DNA of 64,000 bases from Notolepis coatsorum (lineage: Eukaryota; Chordata; Actinopteri; Aulopiformes; Paralepididae), in NCBI GenBank assembly GCA_963971535.1, contig OZ020591.1, forward strand, positions 20,353,790 to 20,417,789, written 5' to 3'. Made by a program: the position numbers and the translations under genes. Under the pieces are notes generated by a model that saw only the letters and a list, made by a program, of their open reading frames with translations, was not told the DNA's origin and did not search any database. Below, piece by piece: positions 10,897 through 20,049 of the stretch. Each line of letters begins with the position of its first letter. Within the stretch, counting starts at the first letter, position 1.

Positions 10897-11060
10897 TCTT
10901 CTTCTTCTTCTTCTTCTTCTTCTTCTTCTTCTTCTTCTTCTTCTTCTTCTTCTTCTTCTTCTTCTTCTTCTTCTTCTTCTTCTTCTTCTTCTTCTTCTTC
11001 TTCTTCTTCTTCTTCTTCTTCTTCTTCTTCTTCTTCTTCTTCTTCTTCTTCTTTCTTCTT

Positions 11061-11094
<34 letters not shown>

Positions 11095-11250
11095 CTTCTT
11101 CTTCTTCTTCTCTTCTTCTTCTTCTTCTTCTTCTTCTTTCTCTTCTTCTTCTCTTCTTCTTCTTCTTCTTCTTCTTCTTCTTCTTCTTCTTCTTCTTCTT
11201 CTTCTTCTTCTTCTTCTTCTTCTTCTTCTTCTTCTTCTTCTTCTTCTTCT
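10897..11250. repeat. (TTC)n microsatellite, about 350 bp
   Basis: A long CTT/TTC run with a few single-base shifts, strongly strand-asymmetric (polypyrimidine). Such tracts can form triplexes and often break assemblies, which fits the neighbouring gap. Confidence 0.97.
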
Positions 11251-11255
11251 TGTAA

Positions 11256-11530
11256 GTGACAAAGTGAAAGTTTGGTAGACGTCTATTCTAGACGTGTTTT
11301 CAACGTGTTTTGAACGTCTATGTTTAGACGTTGTTTCAACGTCATGACATAGACGTCTAAAATCAGTCTAGAATGGGGTGAAAAGTGAAAGTTTGGTAGA
11401 CGTCTATTCTAGACGTGTTTTCAACGTGTTTTGAACGTCTATGTTTAGACGTTGTTTCAACGTCATGACATAGACGTCTAAAATCAGTCTAGAATGGGGT
11501 GAAAAGTGAAAGTTTGGTAGACGTCTATTA
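11256..11530. repeat. GACGTC-rich satellite, start of the second block
   Basis: Two units matching the last two units of block 2 (5.76-6.02 kb). This marks the left edge of the repeated 5.6-kb segment. Confidence 0.9.
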
Positions 11531-12410
11531 TCAGAGAATTAGATTAGCACCTGGTCTACAAGATACACTATACGACTAAGGTACCCATGTACATGTCAAA
11601 ATACTTCCCAAAGGTCAGTGAATACCACGACCACAACACCAGAGGAAGCTCAACAAATCATGTTAAACCCAGATTCGGCTCAAACAAGGGACTAAACACA
11701 TTTAGCAATTATGCTACATCAATGTGGAACGCCCTACCCAAAGCCTGCATCACAGCCTGTACGGAGACCTTTCTGCCTGCATCACAGCCTGTATGGAGAC
11801 CTTTCTGCCTGCATCACAGCCTGTACGGAGACCTTTCTGCCTGCATCACAGCCTGTACGGAGACCATTCTGCCTGCATCACAGCCTGTACGGAGACCTTT
11901 TTGCCTGCATCACAGCCTGTACGGAGACCTTTCTGCATGCATCACAGCCTGTACGGAGACCTTTCTGCCTGCATCACAGCCTGTACGGAGACCTTTCTGC
12001 CTGCATCACAGCCTGTACGGAGACCTTTCTGTCTGCATCACAGCCTGTACGGAGACCTTTCTGCCCACACATCATTACAGAGACCTTTCTGCCTGCATCA
12101 CTACAGAGAGTAGTGGAAGGTGGTACAGCACATCACTGGTAACAGACTCCCGACCATCCAGGATATCTTTCATCATCATTCCCAGTGTTGTCTCAACACA
12201 GGTTGAGAATTTACTCATGGTGATGGGTGGCTTTCTACATTTATTTTTATTGTTATTATTTTTTAATCTTACTTGGCCTTTATATGACGAGTGCTCTAAT
12301 GTGTCTAGTGCTCTTACTTACTCTCTGCTGAGCTGACCTGTTCTCTCATGCAACACATTTCATTGTACCACTGACCTTGTGTTAACATACATAATATGAC
12401 AAAATAAACT
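11531..12410 (+). pseudogene. LINE-A polymerase C-terminus with 32-bp minisatellite, copy 2
   Basis: Near-identical to 6025-6905. Differences I noticed are a C/T change in the ATG-like word at 11713, the restored gagacc at 12055 (gaaacc in copy 1) and one T in a homopolymer near 12263. All three frames are again open across the minisatellite. Confidence 0.75.
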
Positions 12411-12530
12411 TGAACTTGAACTTGATCCAACCTCCAGTGGAACAGCTTTCAAAGTCAGAATTTGAAGTAAAAAAAATCAGGTTTGGTCTCTCAACTTCGG
12501 CATACACTATAAACTGCATTGTTTTAATCT

Positions 12531-12815
12531 GGCAGCGGTGGCCTAATGGTTAGAGAAGCGGGTTTGTGACCGGAAGGTCGCCGGTTCGATGCCCGGGACC
12601 GGCAGGAAAAATCTGCGGCTGAAGTGCCCTTGAGCAAGGCACTTAACCCCAACTGCTCCAATGGAGTTGCTCAGTGGCCAATGGTGTCAGACTGTGGTTG
12701 TACTGGGCAGCTCCCAGGTATGAATGGAACTGTGTGAATGTGAAGCAGGGCGTAGCTGAAAAAGAGCATCTGTGCTCAGCGAACCTACCCTGGGTAAATA
12801 AAGGTTAAACAATCT
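12531..12815 (+). mobile_element. tRNA-derived SINE, copy 2
   Basis: The same SINE as at 7026-7310, with the same A and B boxes, carried along in the duplicated block and not independently inserted. Confidence 0.85.
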
Positions 12816-12859
12816 CAATACCAGTGTGGCCTAATATAACAGTTCTGAAGTGCTCAGAA

Positions 12860-13395
12860 ACCATCTATATAACACATAGCCTATAACCACAAACCATCCA
12901 GCTATATAACACATAGCCTATAACCACAAAATATCCAACTATATAACAGCCTATAACCTGATTGATTGATTGATTGAAAACTTTATTAACAGATTGCAGA
13001 ATGGGTACAATACAGTACAGCTCAATACACACAATTGTTAAGGGGATGCAGACCAGAGAAAGACTTTCGTCTTGTTTACACCAGGGTCCCCCATTTTCAA
13101 TTCATCAGGATACCACAAACCATCCAGCTATATAACAGCCTATAACCACAAACCATCCAGCTATATAACACATAGCCTATAACCACAAACCATCCAGCTA
13201 TATAACACATAGCCTAACCACAAACCATCCAGCTATATAACAGCCTATAACCACAAACCATCCAGCTATATAACAGCCTATAACCACAAACCATCCAGCT
13301 ATATAACACATAGCCTATAACCACAAACCATCCAGCTATATAACACATAGCCTAACCACAAACCATCCAGCTATATAACACATAGCCTAACCACG
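12860..13395. repeat. 36-bp-type minisatellite, copy 2, interrupted
   Basis: The same array as 7345-7765, but split near 12958 by a LINE-A tail and with fewer units on the left side. Confidence 0.9.
12959..13111 (-). mobile_element. 5'-truncated LINE-A insertion present only in the second block
   Basis: It reads tgattgattgattgattgaa at the left (the (TCAA)n tail on the minus strand) through cagattgcagaatgggtac to ccccattttcaattcatc at the right. In copy 1 the array runs straight through ataaccacaaacc at this point. A short, imperfect duplication of (a)tacc/taacc borders it. Confidence 0.85.
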
Positions 13396-13796
13396 AAACC
13401 CTTTTTTCATAATTGGAATTTTCTATATACTTAAATATATTATGGAATAATATAACATCAACGTATCAGTAAAAGAATATAACACAATTATACACAATAC
13501 ACAATGAATCTATACAAAATTGAATATTACTATTATTAAATACCATTCCAAATACAATTACTCAAATAACAATTCAAAACAATATAAAAATTAGTGGCAT
13601 TCAAAATGATTATTATAAGTAATAAAATCAATCAAAAATAATAAAATCAATACGATTAACAGGAAGTCAATCACAGCAGCTGATTCACTATACATATAAA
13701 TATATTACAAACCTTTTTATTACTTTTTTTTATACATGGATGCGTTTTATATCTCAATAAGAGTAAAACAAAATTTGGTATCCATATTATATTTAA

Positions 13797-13941
13797 GCAT
13801 TACATCACGTGCAGGAGTGTGTTATATGAATTAGATTATACCTAGGGGTGGTTGTTAGGCCCGACGCGCAGCGGGGGGTCGTTAGACCCCCCCTAGGCAT
13901 GATCTAATTCCTATAACACACGACTACAAGTGGTGTAATGT
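13797..13941. repeat. Palindromic element with GC-rich centre, copy 2
   Basis: The equivalent of 8174-8316 in the second block, with the same arms and loop. Confidence 0.75.
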
Positions 13942-14071
13942 CTTTTATACAATGGCCGAATTCACCCAACCTTATTGCTATAGAATAAACACACAGTAAT
14001 TGAAGCATAATGGAGATTTATTCACAAAACCATCCACAGAGAAAGTAGATCTAATAGTAGATCCACTAGTA

Positions 14072-14663
14072 CAGGGGTTCCCAAACTTTTCAGGCCAGGA
14101 CCCAGAAAATAAGGCGTCAGAGAGCCGCGGCCCAATGCACATCGTCAGGCTTTTTTTTTCTTCTTTTTTTGCCAGGCGACCAATTTTTTAAGCCAAATAT
14201 CACTTCAATCCTATTAAGTTAGTTCAAGTTAGTTATTCATTTATATGTGCTATTTATGAGAGGGCTAACTTGTTGCAAAATAATAATGATAATAATAATA
14301 GCCTCATTAAAATACTATTGTTGCTTCGGTTGTTTTCAGCGTTTTATGTGCATAATCTGTTATTTAGTTTGAAATGTTCGTTGAAATAAGTAGATTTTTC
14401 GTTTTTGTTTATTTATTAAGTTAATATAAAACCATATATCACATTTTAGAATACAATAGAATAGAATTTTAGAATACAACTAGAAACACTGTCCTGGCCT
14501 GCTTCTAAGTTCAGTGGCCTGACAAAATAAATAAATAAATAAAAAATAAAATAAAAATAAAAAAATAATGATTATTTTTTTTTCTTTTTAAATCATCTCG
14601 CGGCCCACCCGTGGCTGCTCGCGGCCCACCTTTGGGTCGCGACCCCGACTTTGGGAACCACTG
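14072..14663. mobile_element. Non-autonomous hAT element, copy 2
   Basis: The equivalent of 8448-9039, with the same termini. It differs mainly in the A/T-rich run near 14525, where aaataaataaataaat replaces an A-rich string. Confidence 0.8.
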
Positions 14664-14668
14664 CGTGA

Positions 14669-15183
14669 CTAGTAGACACCAGAGGGAGCTCCACAAACCA
14701 TGTTAAACCCAGATAGACAGTACTGCTACATCTATACATTTATGACATACCAGATTTACAAATACAGTACTGTTTTTGTAGGATGATTATGGTTTATTTA
14801 CATTGAGCTTCCGGGGTCACATGGAGTGTGTTATATACGAAATACCCCCCCCCCTCCACACCACCTACCAATCTCCTACCTACCAACCTCCTCCAATGTA
14901 CAGTGTCTTCGTCAAATGTATATACTCTTTTTTTTAGACTCTTCTTGTATCACAAACAGTACTGTATTTGTAAATCTGGTATGTTATAAATGTATAGATG
15001 TAGCAGTACTGTCTATCTGTATGTCATGTATGTCATATATGTTATGATGCATTGAAAATGGGGGACCCTGATGTAAACAAGACGAAAGTCTTTCTCTGGT
15101 CTGCATCCCCTTAACAATTGTGTGTATTGAGCTGTACTGTATTGTACCCATTCTGCAATCTGTTAAATAAAGTTTTCATTCAT
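14669..15183 (+). mobile_element. LINE-A tail, copy 2
   Basis: The equivalent of 9045-9560, ending in the same ATTC-rich tail next to the LTR. Confidence 0.7.
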
Positions 15184-15199
15184 TCATTTATTTATATAG

Positions 15200-15406
15200 T
15201 GTAGCGCTGGGATAAAGGAGTCGGAGGCGGTGTATCGAAGTTGAACTTCATTCCTTTATTCAACAGCAGCATAACAACAATGTCAGCGTAGTCGAATCGA
15301 TAGATAGAATAGAATGCTCGAGGCAGGAAGTGCTACACACCATATCGTCCGGGGGGAACTACTACTCCCAACAACAGTTCTGTGTGAATTATGTACAGTC
15401 ACTACA
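15200..15406 (-). repeat. Gypsy 3' LTR (207 bp)
   Basis: TG...CA ends in element orientation (TGTAGTGACTG to CAGCGCTACA). It is bordered internally by a run of seven C on the plus strand, which is the polypurine tract of the element. Confidence 0.88.
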
Positions 15407-15422
15407 CAAGCCCCCCCAGAAT

Positions 15423-18224
15423 TCACCCATAGTCAAAATCCCCCCGGCGTGGGGGAACAATTGCCCGGCCTCGGCGTGTGCGGAAAACCGGGGGCGGGGA
15501 GGGCGGAGCGGCGTAAGTGCTCGCGCCCTCCACGACACCCGGGGGCACGAAACGGCCTCGGCGAGCGTGGAAAACCGGGGGCGGAGAGGGGAAAACATCG
15601 CAAGCGCCCGTACCCTCTCCGACACCCGGGGGCACTGGCATCGGTGAGGCTGCCGGTGGCTCTGTGGGAGGCGGCTCCCGGGGCAACGGCGGACGACCCC
15701 TGCGGGGGGGAAGGGCCAACTCCAAAGGTTGGGAAACGTCCACGTGAGCGGGCTTGATCCTGTCTATTGACACGGTCTCCGTCCTACCGCCCATGTCGAC
15801 CATGAGGTCCTTATCACCGTGTTGCAATGTCTGGCCGTATAACAGCTCCGCGGACGAGGACTGCAGGTCTTCTTTGGGGGCACTCCTAAGTCCGAGCATG
15901 ACCCACGGCAGCTTATCCACCCAGTTGCCGTCCGTCAGGCCTGCGCGCAGCTCTGCCTTCATGGACCGGTGGAAACGTTTGCATAGCCCGTTGGCCTGCG
16001 GGTGGTACACGGTTGTACGGTGCAGCTTACCCCCCAGGCCGCTGGCGACCGCGTTCCAGAGCTCCGAGGTGAAGGAGGAGAGGTCGGACGGGGTGCCGAA
16101 ACGTGCGATCCACGTGCTGATAAAGGCGCGGGCCACGTCAGAAGAAGATGTCGAGGCGAGGGGAACGGCTTCCGGCCATCGGGTGGTCCTGTCCACCATA
16201 GTGAACAGGTAGGTAAACCCGTGAGAGGAAGGAAGCAGGCCCACGAGGTCAACGTTGACGTGGTCGAATCTCCTCTCGGGAACTACGAATGTCACAAGCG
16301 GGGCCTTGGTATGTCGGTGCACTTTAGCCCGTTGGCAGGACACACACGCGTCGACCCAGGCCATCACGTCTTTCTTGAGCCCTCGCCACACAAATTTCTG
16401 TGACACCAACCTGCTCGAAGGCTTCCTACCGGGGTGAGACAGGTCGTGCACCGCCTCGAAAGCCCGCCTGCGCCAGCCTATAGGGACCAGCGGCCGGGGG
16501 TGCCCGGTGGAGAGGTTACAGAGCAGGGACGCGCCCGAGCCGCCAATCGCGACGTCTCTGAGGCGCAGACTGGTATCCGCTGTCCTGAGGGCCTGGATGT
16601 CGTGGTCGGAGGCCTGTTCCGAGCCCATGGCGACGTAGTCGAGGCCCAGTTGCACAGCTCCGATGACGACCCTGGATAGGCAGTCTGCGACCACGTTGGC
16701 TTTCCCGGCGATATGCCGTATGTCTGTCGTGTATTCAGAAATATACGAGAGTTGGCGCTGTTGTCGCGCGGACCACGGTTCAGCCACCTTGGACATGGAG
16801 AACGTGAGGGGTTTGTGGTCGACGAAGGCCGTAAACTCTCGGCCCTCCAGCATGAAACGGAAATGGCGCACCGCCAACCAGAGGCCTAGGAGCTCTCTGT
16901 CAAATGCGCTGTACTTGCGCACCCTGGGGGTCAGTTGACGGCTGAAAAACGCCAGCGGTTGCCAGGCGCCGTCAACGTACTGTTCATGAACCGCGCCCAC
17001 CGCGTAGTCTGACGCGTCGGTGGTAATGGCGACCGGGGCCCCGGGTGACGGGTGAGCCAACATGGCTGCATCCGCCAGGGCCGTCTTGGTGGCCGCAAAG
17101 GCTGTCGTCCTCTCGGCCGTCCAGTCGACAGGCTGGTTGGGGGACTTGTCCTTCAGAGCCTCGTAAAGCGGCCGCATGGTGTGGGCCGCCCGGGGGATGA
17201 ACCGGTGATAAAACGTCACCATCCCGAGGAATTCTCTGAGTGCTCGGGCCGTCGTGGGTTGTGGGAAAGCGGAAACGGCTTCCACTTTCGACGGGAGGGG
17301 GGCGGCCCCCCTCCTGTCGATGAGATGTCCGAGGAACTGTATGGAGGTCAACCCGAACTGGCACTTAGCCGGGTTGATGATTAGGCCGTGTTGGCCAAGC
17401 CTCGTAAAGAGGCATCGGAGGTGCGCCAGGTGCTCTTCGGGCGAGGAGCTGGCAACGAGGATGTCGTCCAGGTAGACAAAAATAAACGTCATGTCTCTGA
17501 GCGTTGAGTCCATTAGCCTCTGGAAAGACTGTGCCGCGTTCTTAAGTCCGAACGGCATCCGTAGGAACTCGAATAGACCGAAAGGTGTTACCACCGCCGT
17601 CTTCGGGATGTCCAAGGGGTGTACCAGCACTTGGTGGTAACCGCGTACCAGGTCTACTTTTGAAAAGAACAGCTTACCCGCCAGGTGCCCTGAGAAGTCC
17701 TGGATGTGGGGGACCGGGTAGCGGTCTGGCGTGGTAGCGTCGTTGAGGCGTCTGTAGTCATCGCACGGTCTCCATCCCCCGTCCGCTTTGGGCACGATGT
17801 GCAGCGGCGAGGCCCAGGGACTGTCCGAGCGTCGGATAATCCCCAACCTCTCCATGTTGGCGAACTCTGACCTAGCGACTGCTAGTCTGTCAGGGTTGAG
17901 CCGGCGGGCCCTAGCGTACACGGGAGCTCCTTGAGTCTCGATGTGATGCTCGACCCCGTGTTTGGTGGTCGCGGCCGAGAACGTAGGCTGTGTCAAGCCG
18001 GGAAACTCCTGCAGTAGGCGTTGGTACACGTCACCTTCTGCGAGCGAGCTGGCCAGCCCGCTGTATACTACTTCATTGCGCACACATGTCAAGGAAGCAT
18101 ATGTCTGGGCGTCTACCAGGCGGCCGTGCCTCACGTCCACGAGGAGCCCATGTGCACAGAGGAAATCCGCCCCGAGATGTCGGCTGTGACAAACTCCCAC
18201 GTGAACCGCTGTCCCCCAAAACAC
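15423..18224 (-). CDS. pol: Gypsy pol: reverse transcriptase, RNase H, integrase (933 aa)
   Basis: A long open frame. The RT has D191 in KVDLVRGYHQ, the RMPFGLKNA motif and YLDD at 251-254. RNase H has D403 (TTDASDYAVG), E444 and D469. The integrase zinc domain has H593, H597, C627 and C630, and its first catalytic Asp is D659 (VNVDLVG). Two defects stand out. The stretch FGTPSDLSSFTSELW (708-722) is about five residues shorter than the family pattern and lacks the second catalytic Asp. The third acidic residue is Lys749 in NGLCKRFHR, where Glu is expected. RT and RNase H look intact and integrase should be inactive. The tail after about 830 is P/R-rich. The first 20 residues are out-of-frame protease sequence, so the true pol entry is by frameshift near 18165. 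Confidence 0.93.
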   Translation of the reverse strand: MFWGTAVHVGVCHSRHLGADFLCAHGLLVDVRHGRLVDAQTYASLTCVRNEVVYSGLASSLAEGDVYQRLLQEFPGLTQPTFSAATTKHGVEHHIETQGAPVYARARRLNPDRLAVARSEFANMERLGIIRRSDSPWASPLHIVPKADGGWRPCDDYRRLNDATTPDRYPVPHIQDFSGHLAGKLFFSKVDLVRGYHQVLVHPLDIPKTAVVTPFGLFEFLRMPFGLKNAAQSFQRLMDSTLRDMTFIFVYLDDILVASSSPEEHLAHLRCLFTRLGQHGLIINPAKCQFGLTSIQFLGHLIDRRGAAPLPSKVEAVSAFPQPTTARALREFLGMVTFYHRFIPRAAHTMRPLYEALKDKSPNQPVDWTAERTTAFAATKTALADAAMLAHPSPGAPVAITTDASDYAVGAVHEQYVDGAWQPLAFFSRQLTPRVRKYSAFDRELLGLWLAVRHFRFMLEGREFTAFVDHKPLTFSMSKVAEPWSARQQRQLSYISEYTTDIRHIAGKANVVADCLSRVVIGAVQLGLDYVAMGSEQASDHDIQALRTADTSLRLRDVAIGGSGASLLCNLSTGHPRPLVPIGWRRRAFEAVHDLSHPGRKPSSRLVSQKFVWRGLKKDVMAWVDACVSCQRAKVHRHTKAPLVTFVVPERRFDHVNVDLVGLLPSSHGFTYLFTMVDRTTRWPEAVPLASTSSSDVARAFISTWIARFGTPSDLSSFTSELWNAVASGLGGKLHRTTVYHPQANGLCKRFHRSMKAELRAGLTDGNWVDKLPWVMLGLRSAPKEDLQSSSAELLYGQTLQHGDKDLMVDMGGRTETVSIDRIKPAHVDVSQPLELALPPRRGRPPLPREPPPTEPPAASPMPVPPGVGEGTGACDVFPSPPPVFHARRGRFVPPGVVEGASTYAAPPSPPPVFRTRRGRAIVPPRRGDFDYG

Positions 18225-18523
18225 AACTCCACGGTCCTCGTGCCATAGGTGCGGATCGGGTTACCGTTGGCGGTCGTCAGTCGTGGACCCCCATCCCCGC
18301 CGGCGGTGTCCTCCACCGTCGCCGGTAGGACGCTCCTCTGTGCTCCGGTGTCGCAGAGGAATTTTCGACCGGAGAGTGTGTCCTTAATGAAGAGTAGCCT
18401 GTTCGACGTACCTACGCTCACGGCCGCTACTGGACGCAGGTGTTGGCGTTTCCCGCCCTGACAAAAGTACAAGGTGGGCGGCACTTTGTTGCTCTCGCGC
18501 CGAAGCGCGCATGGAAATAACAC
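18131..18523 (-). pseudogene. Gypsy aspartic protease segment
   Basis: A frame of 130 aa carries the retropepsin core: LFIKDTLSGRKFLCDTGAQRS with catalytic DTGA, followed by PATVEDTAG and a typical EFVTADISG end. It runs into the pol frame after one frameshift near 18165 and joins gag through another frameshift near 18440-18520. The protease would process the gag-pol polyprotein. No retained independent start is apparent, and the listed ATG lies inside the gag/pr junction. Confidence 0.85.
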
Positions 18524-18843
18524 AGGCCTGTGTCATTATTGCCGTCGGCCGCGGCGCCTCTCTCCATCTTCGCCCCTCCCCCTCTGGGCATGTGCGCCCG
18601 TGTCGGGGCTAGTACCTCTGGGGCCAAGTGCTGCGTGGCCAGGTAGAACCAGTCCGCCTCTTCTGCTAGAGCACGGGGATCCACAATGGTTGTATTGGCA
18701 AGTGCCGTCTGTACCCGTGGCGGCATGTGTCTGAGGAACAGCTCTTTAAATAAAAAATGTGGCTGTTCGGCGCCCAGTAGGTTCAGCATCATCTCCATGT
18801 GCTCTGACGGCTTGCTGTCTCCCAAGCCTCGTATATCCAGCAA
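18427..18843 (-). pseudogene. Gypsy gag, second part with CHCC motif
   Basis: 138 residues contain the gag segment LFKELFLRHMPPRVQTALA and the knuckle-like CYFHARFGARATKCRPPC, which is C-x2-H-x9-C-x3-C. That spacing is the CHCC motif described for CsRn1/Kamikaze-type elements. The upstream gag part is in another frame (break near 18840). Confidence 0.85.
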
Positions 18844-19112
18844 GCGTCGGGCCGCTCAGACTGTGATAGCTCAAAAATCCTGAGTAGGTGCGTCTTAAAC
18901 GCCTCATATTTATTCTGGGCCGGTGGAGCGGTAATGAAGCCTACCGTCCTCGCCGCCGTAGTGTTGTTCAGACTCGAGACGACGTGGAAGTATTTTGCGG
19001 CGTCATCCACGATTCCCCGTAGGGCGAATTGCGCCTCAGTTTGGGCGAACCACGCAGCTGCCGACTGCTCCCAAAACTCAGGCAGTCTGAGAAAAACAGC
19101 GCTGTTTGCCAT
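18789..19112 (-). pseudogene. Gypsy gag, N-terminal part
   Basis: Starts at an ATG at 19112 (MANSAVFLRLPEFWEQ) and runs through AAWFAQTEAQFALRG to FELSQSERPDA, after which a frameshift moves the conserved sequence to the next frame. The W-x2-Q-x2-A-F pattern is typical of gag matrix/capsid starts in this lineage. The open frame extends upstream to 19280 across the LTR, but that part is not gag. Confidence 0.8.
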
Positions 19113-19154
19113 GTTCGTTGTATTATCTGTCTCTGAAACGTCCTCGAGACTAAT

Positions 19155-19167
19155 GTCGGGGTCACCA
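19155..19167 (-). other. Primer-binding site matching tRNA-Trp
   Basis: In element orientation TGGTGACCCCGAC lies one base inside the 5' LTR. Its complement is GTCGGGGTCACCA, the 3' end of eukaryotic tRNA-Trp including CCA, all 13 bases by recall of that tRNA. Confidence 0.85.
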
Positions 19168-19168
19168 G

Positions 19169-19257
19169 TGTAGCGCTGGGATAAAGGAGTCGGAGGCGGT
19201 GTGGGGGAACTACTACTCCCAACAACAGTTCTGTGTGAATTATGTACAGTCACTACA
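19169..19257 (-). repeat. Gypsy 5' LTR with a 118-bp internal deletion
   Basis: Both ends match the 207-bp LTR, but the segment from about atcgaagttgaac to cgtccgg is absent. The remaining 89 bp keep the TGTAGTGACTG start and CAGCGCTACA end. The outer flank is cttg on the minus strand. Confidence 0.85.
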
Positions 19258-19700
19258 CAAGCACCTTTCACAGACCACATGTAAAAATATCAATAATGTG
19301 CAAGGATAGCAGCATGTTAAAAAGAAAGTAATTAAAAACGTGAAAGAAAAAAAAAAGATAAAAAGACAAAAGATTTACACAGACATAGTTAGCCAAAAGC
19401 CTGTTTGACCACCACAGTCTTTAGCTGCTTTTTTAAAGTGTTTACCGAGACCACACCGATGTATCCTAGTTCCCACTTCAATGGAATGCATTTAGAGAGA
19501 AGAAAGAATATTCTCCTAAATGTATTTTTGTTAGTTATAAATTGTGATTTTGTGTAAACCTCCCATTTAGTGTACCTCCCGCAATTACAATGACTGCGCT
19601 TCGAGCGCCCTCTACTGGCAGCATTAGAGTTGTTCCTCTCCTTTCGCCCAGCGGAAATGACGTCAGCACGCGCTCTTTGTGTACTGCAGCTTCACCTTGT
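19258..19700. other. No supported gene
   Basis: Sequence flanking the LTR element. The part 19395-19570 (gttagccaaaagcctgtttg and onward) looks like a repeat tail, but I cannot classify it. Confidence 0.4.
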
Positions 19701-19702
19701 TG

Positions 19703-19806
19703 TCTATGGCTAATAAGCTAATGCTAATCTAATTCTCTGATCATATCTAGAACTATGGCTAATAAGCTAATGTTAATCTAATTCTCTGATCATATCTAGA
19801 ACTATA
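19703..19806. repeat. Two tandem copies of a 52-bp unit
   Basis: The unit ctatggctaataagctaatg followed by ctaatctaattctctgatca and tatctagaa is repeated with a single C/T difference. Confidence 0.85.
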
Positions 19807-19817
19807 ATGCAGAGATC

Positions 19818-19998
19818 GTGTAATCAATGGACTAACTGCAGCTGCAGAAGATATATTTGAAGTATTTGAACGGACGAAGGTGGAGCACCGTGGAGGAGTA
19901 TGAACTAGAGTAGAGACTGATCTCCAGATTCTTCACCGTGAAACTACTGAATGTTTTGATGCTGAAACTGAGATGAAGAAACACAAAGCAGGTTTGTT
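19818..19998 (+). pseudogene. Relic of the 5' exon of a fish multi-C2H2 zinc finger gene
   Basis: In one forward frame the sequence reads NGLTAAAEDIFEVFERTKVE. This closely follows the conserved first-exon motif (LTAAAEEIFxVFERT) that precedes many teleost C2H2 zinc finger genes. The frame breaks after that, and a second frame continues with EEYELE. An atgaagaaacacaaagcag|gtttg donor-like site follows. No finger array is next to it; the finger gene in this window is 38 kb away. Confidence 0.5.
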
Positions 19999-20049
19999 AA
20001 ATCAGAAGGTCCTTTGAACTTTAATGTCACCCTCTTGGTCAATAGGCTC

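Larger units (their letters stand above)
15200..19257 (-). mobile_element. Ty3/gypsy LTR retrotransposon, CsRn1-like, full length but broken
   Basis: Minus-strand element with LTR 19169-19257, primer site, gag, protease, RT, RNase H, integrase, polypurine tract and LTR 15200-15406. Two traits point to the CsRn1 lineage of Ty3/gypsy. The gag motif is C-x2-H-x9-C-x3-C (CHCC, not the usual CCHC), and the primer-binding site matches the 3' end of tRNA-Trp. The 5' LTR is 118 bp shorter than the 3' LTR owing to one internal deletion. Gag, protease and pol lie in different frames because of at least three frameshifts, and integrase has lost catalytic residues. The insertion is therefore dead by itself. 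Flanking target duplication is not clear. Confidence 0.85.

Noticed and set aside
16434-18883. Plus-strand ORFs opposite gypsy pol and gag
   Set aside because: Antisense shadows of GC-rich coding sequence, without any family match.
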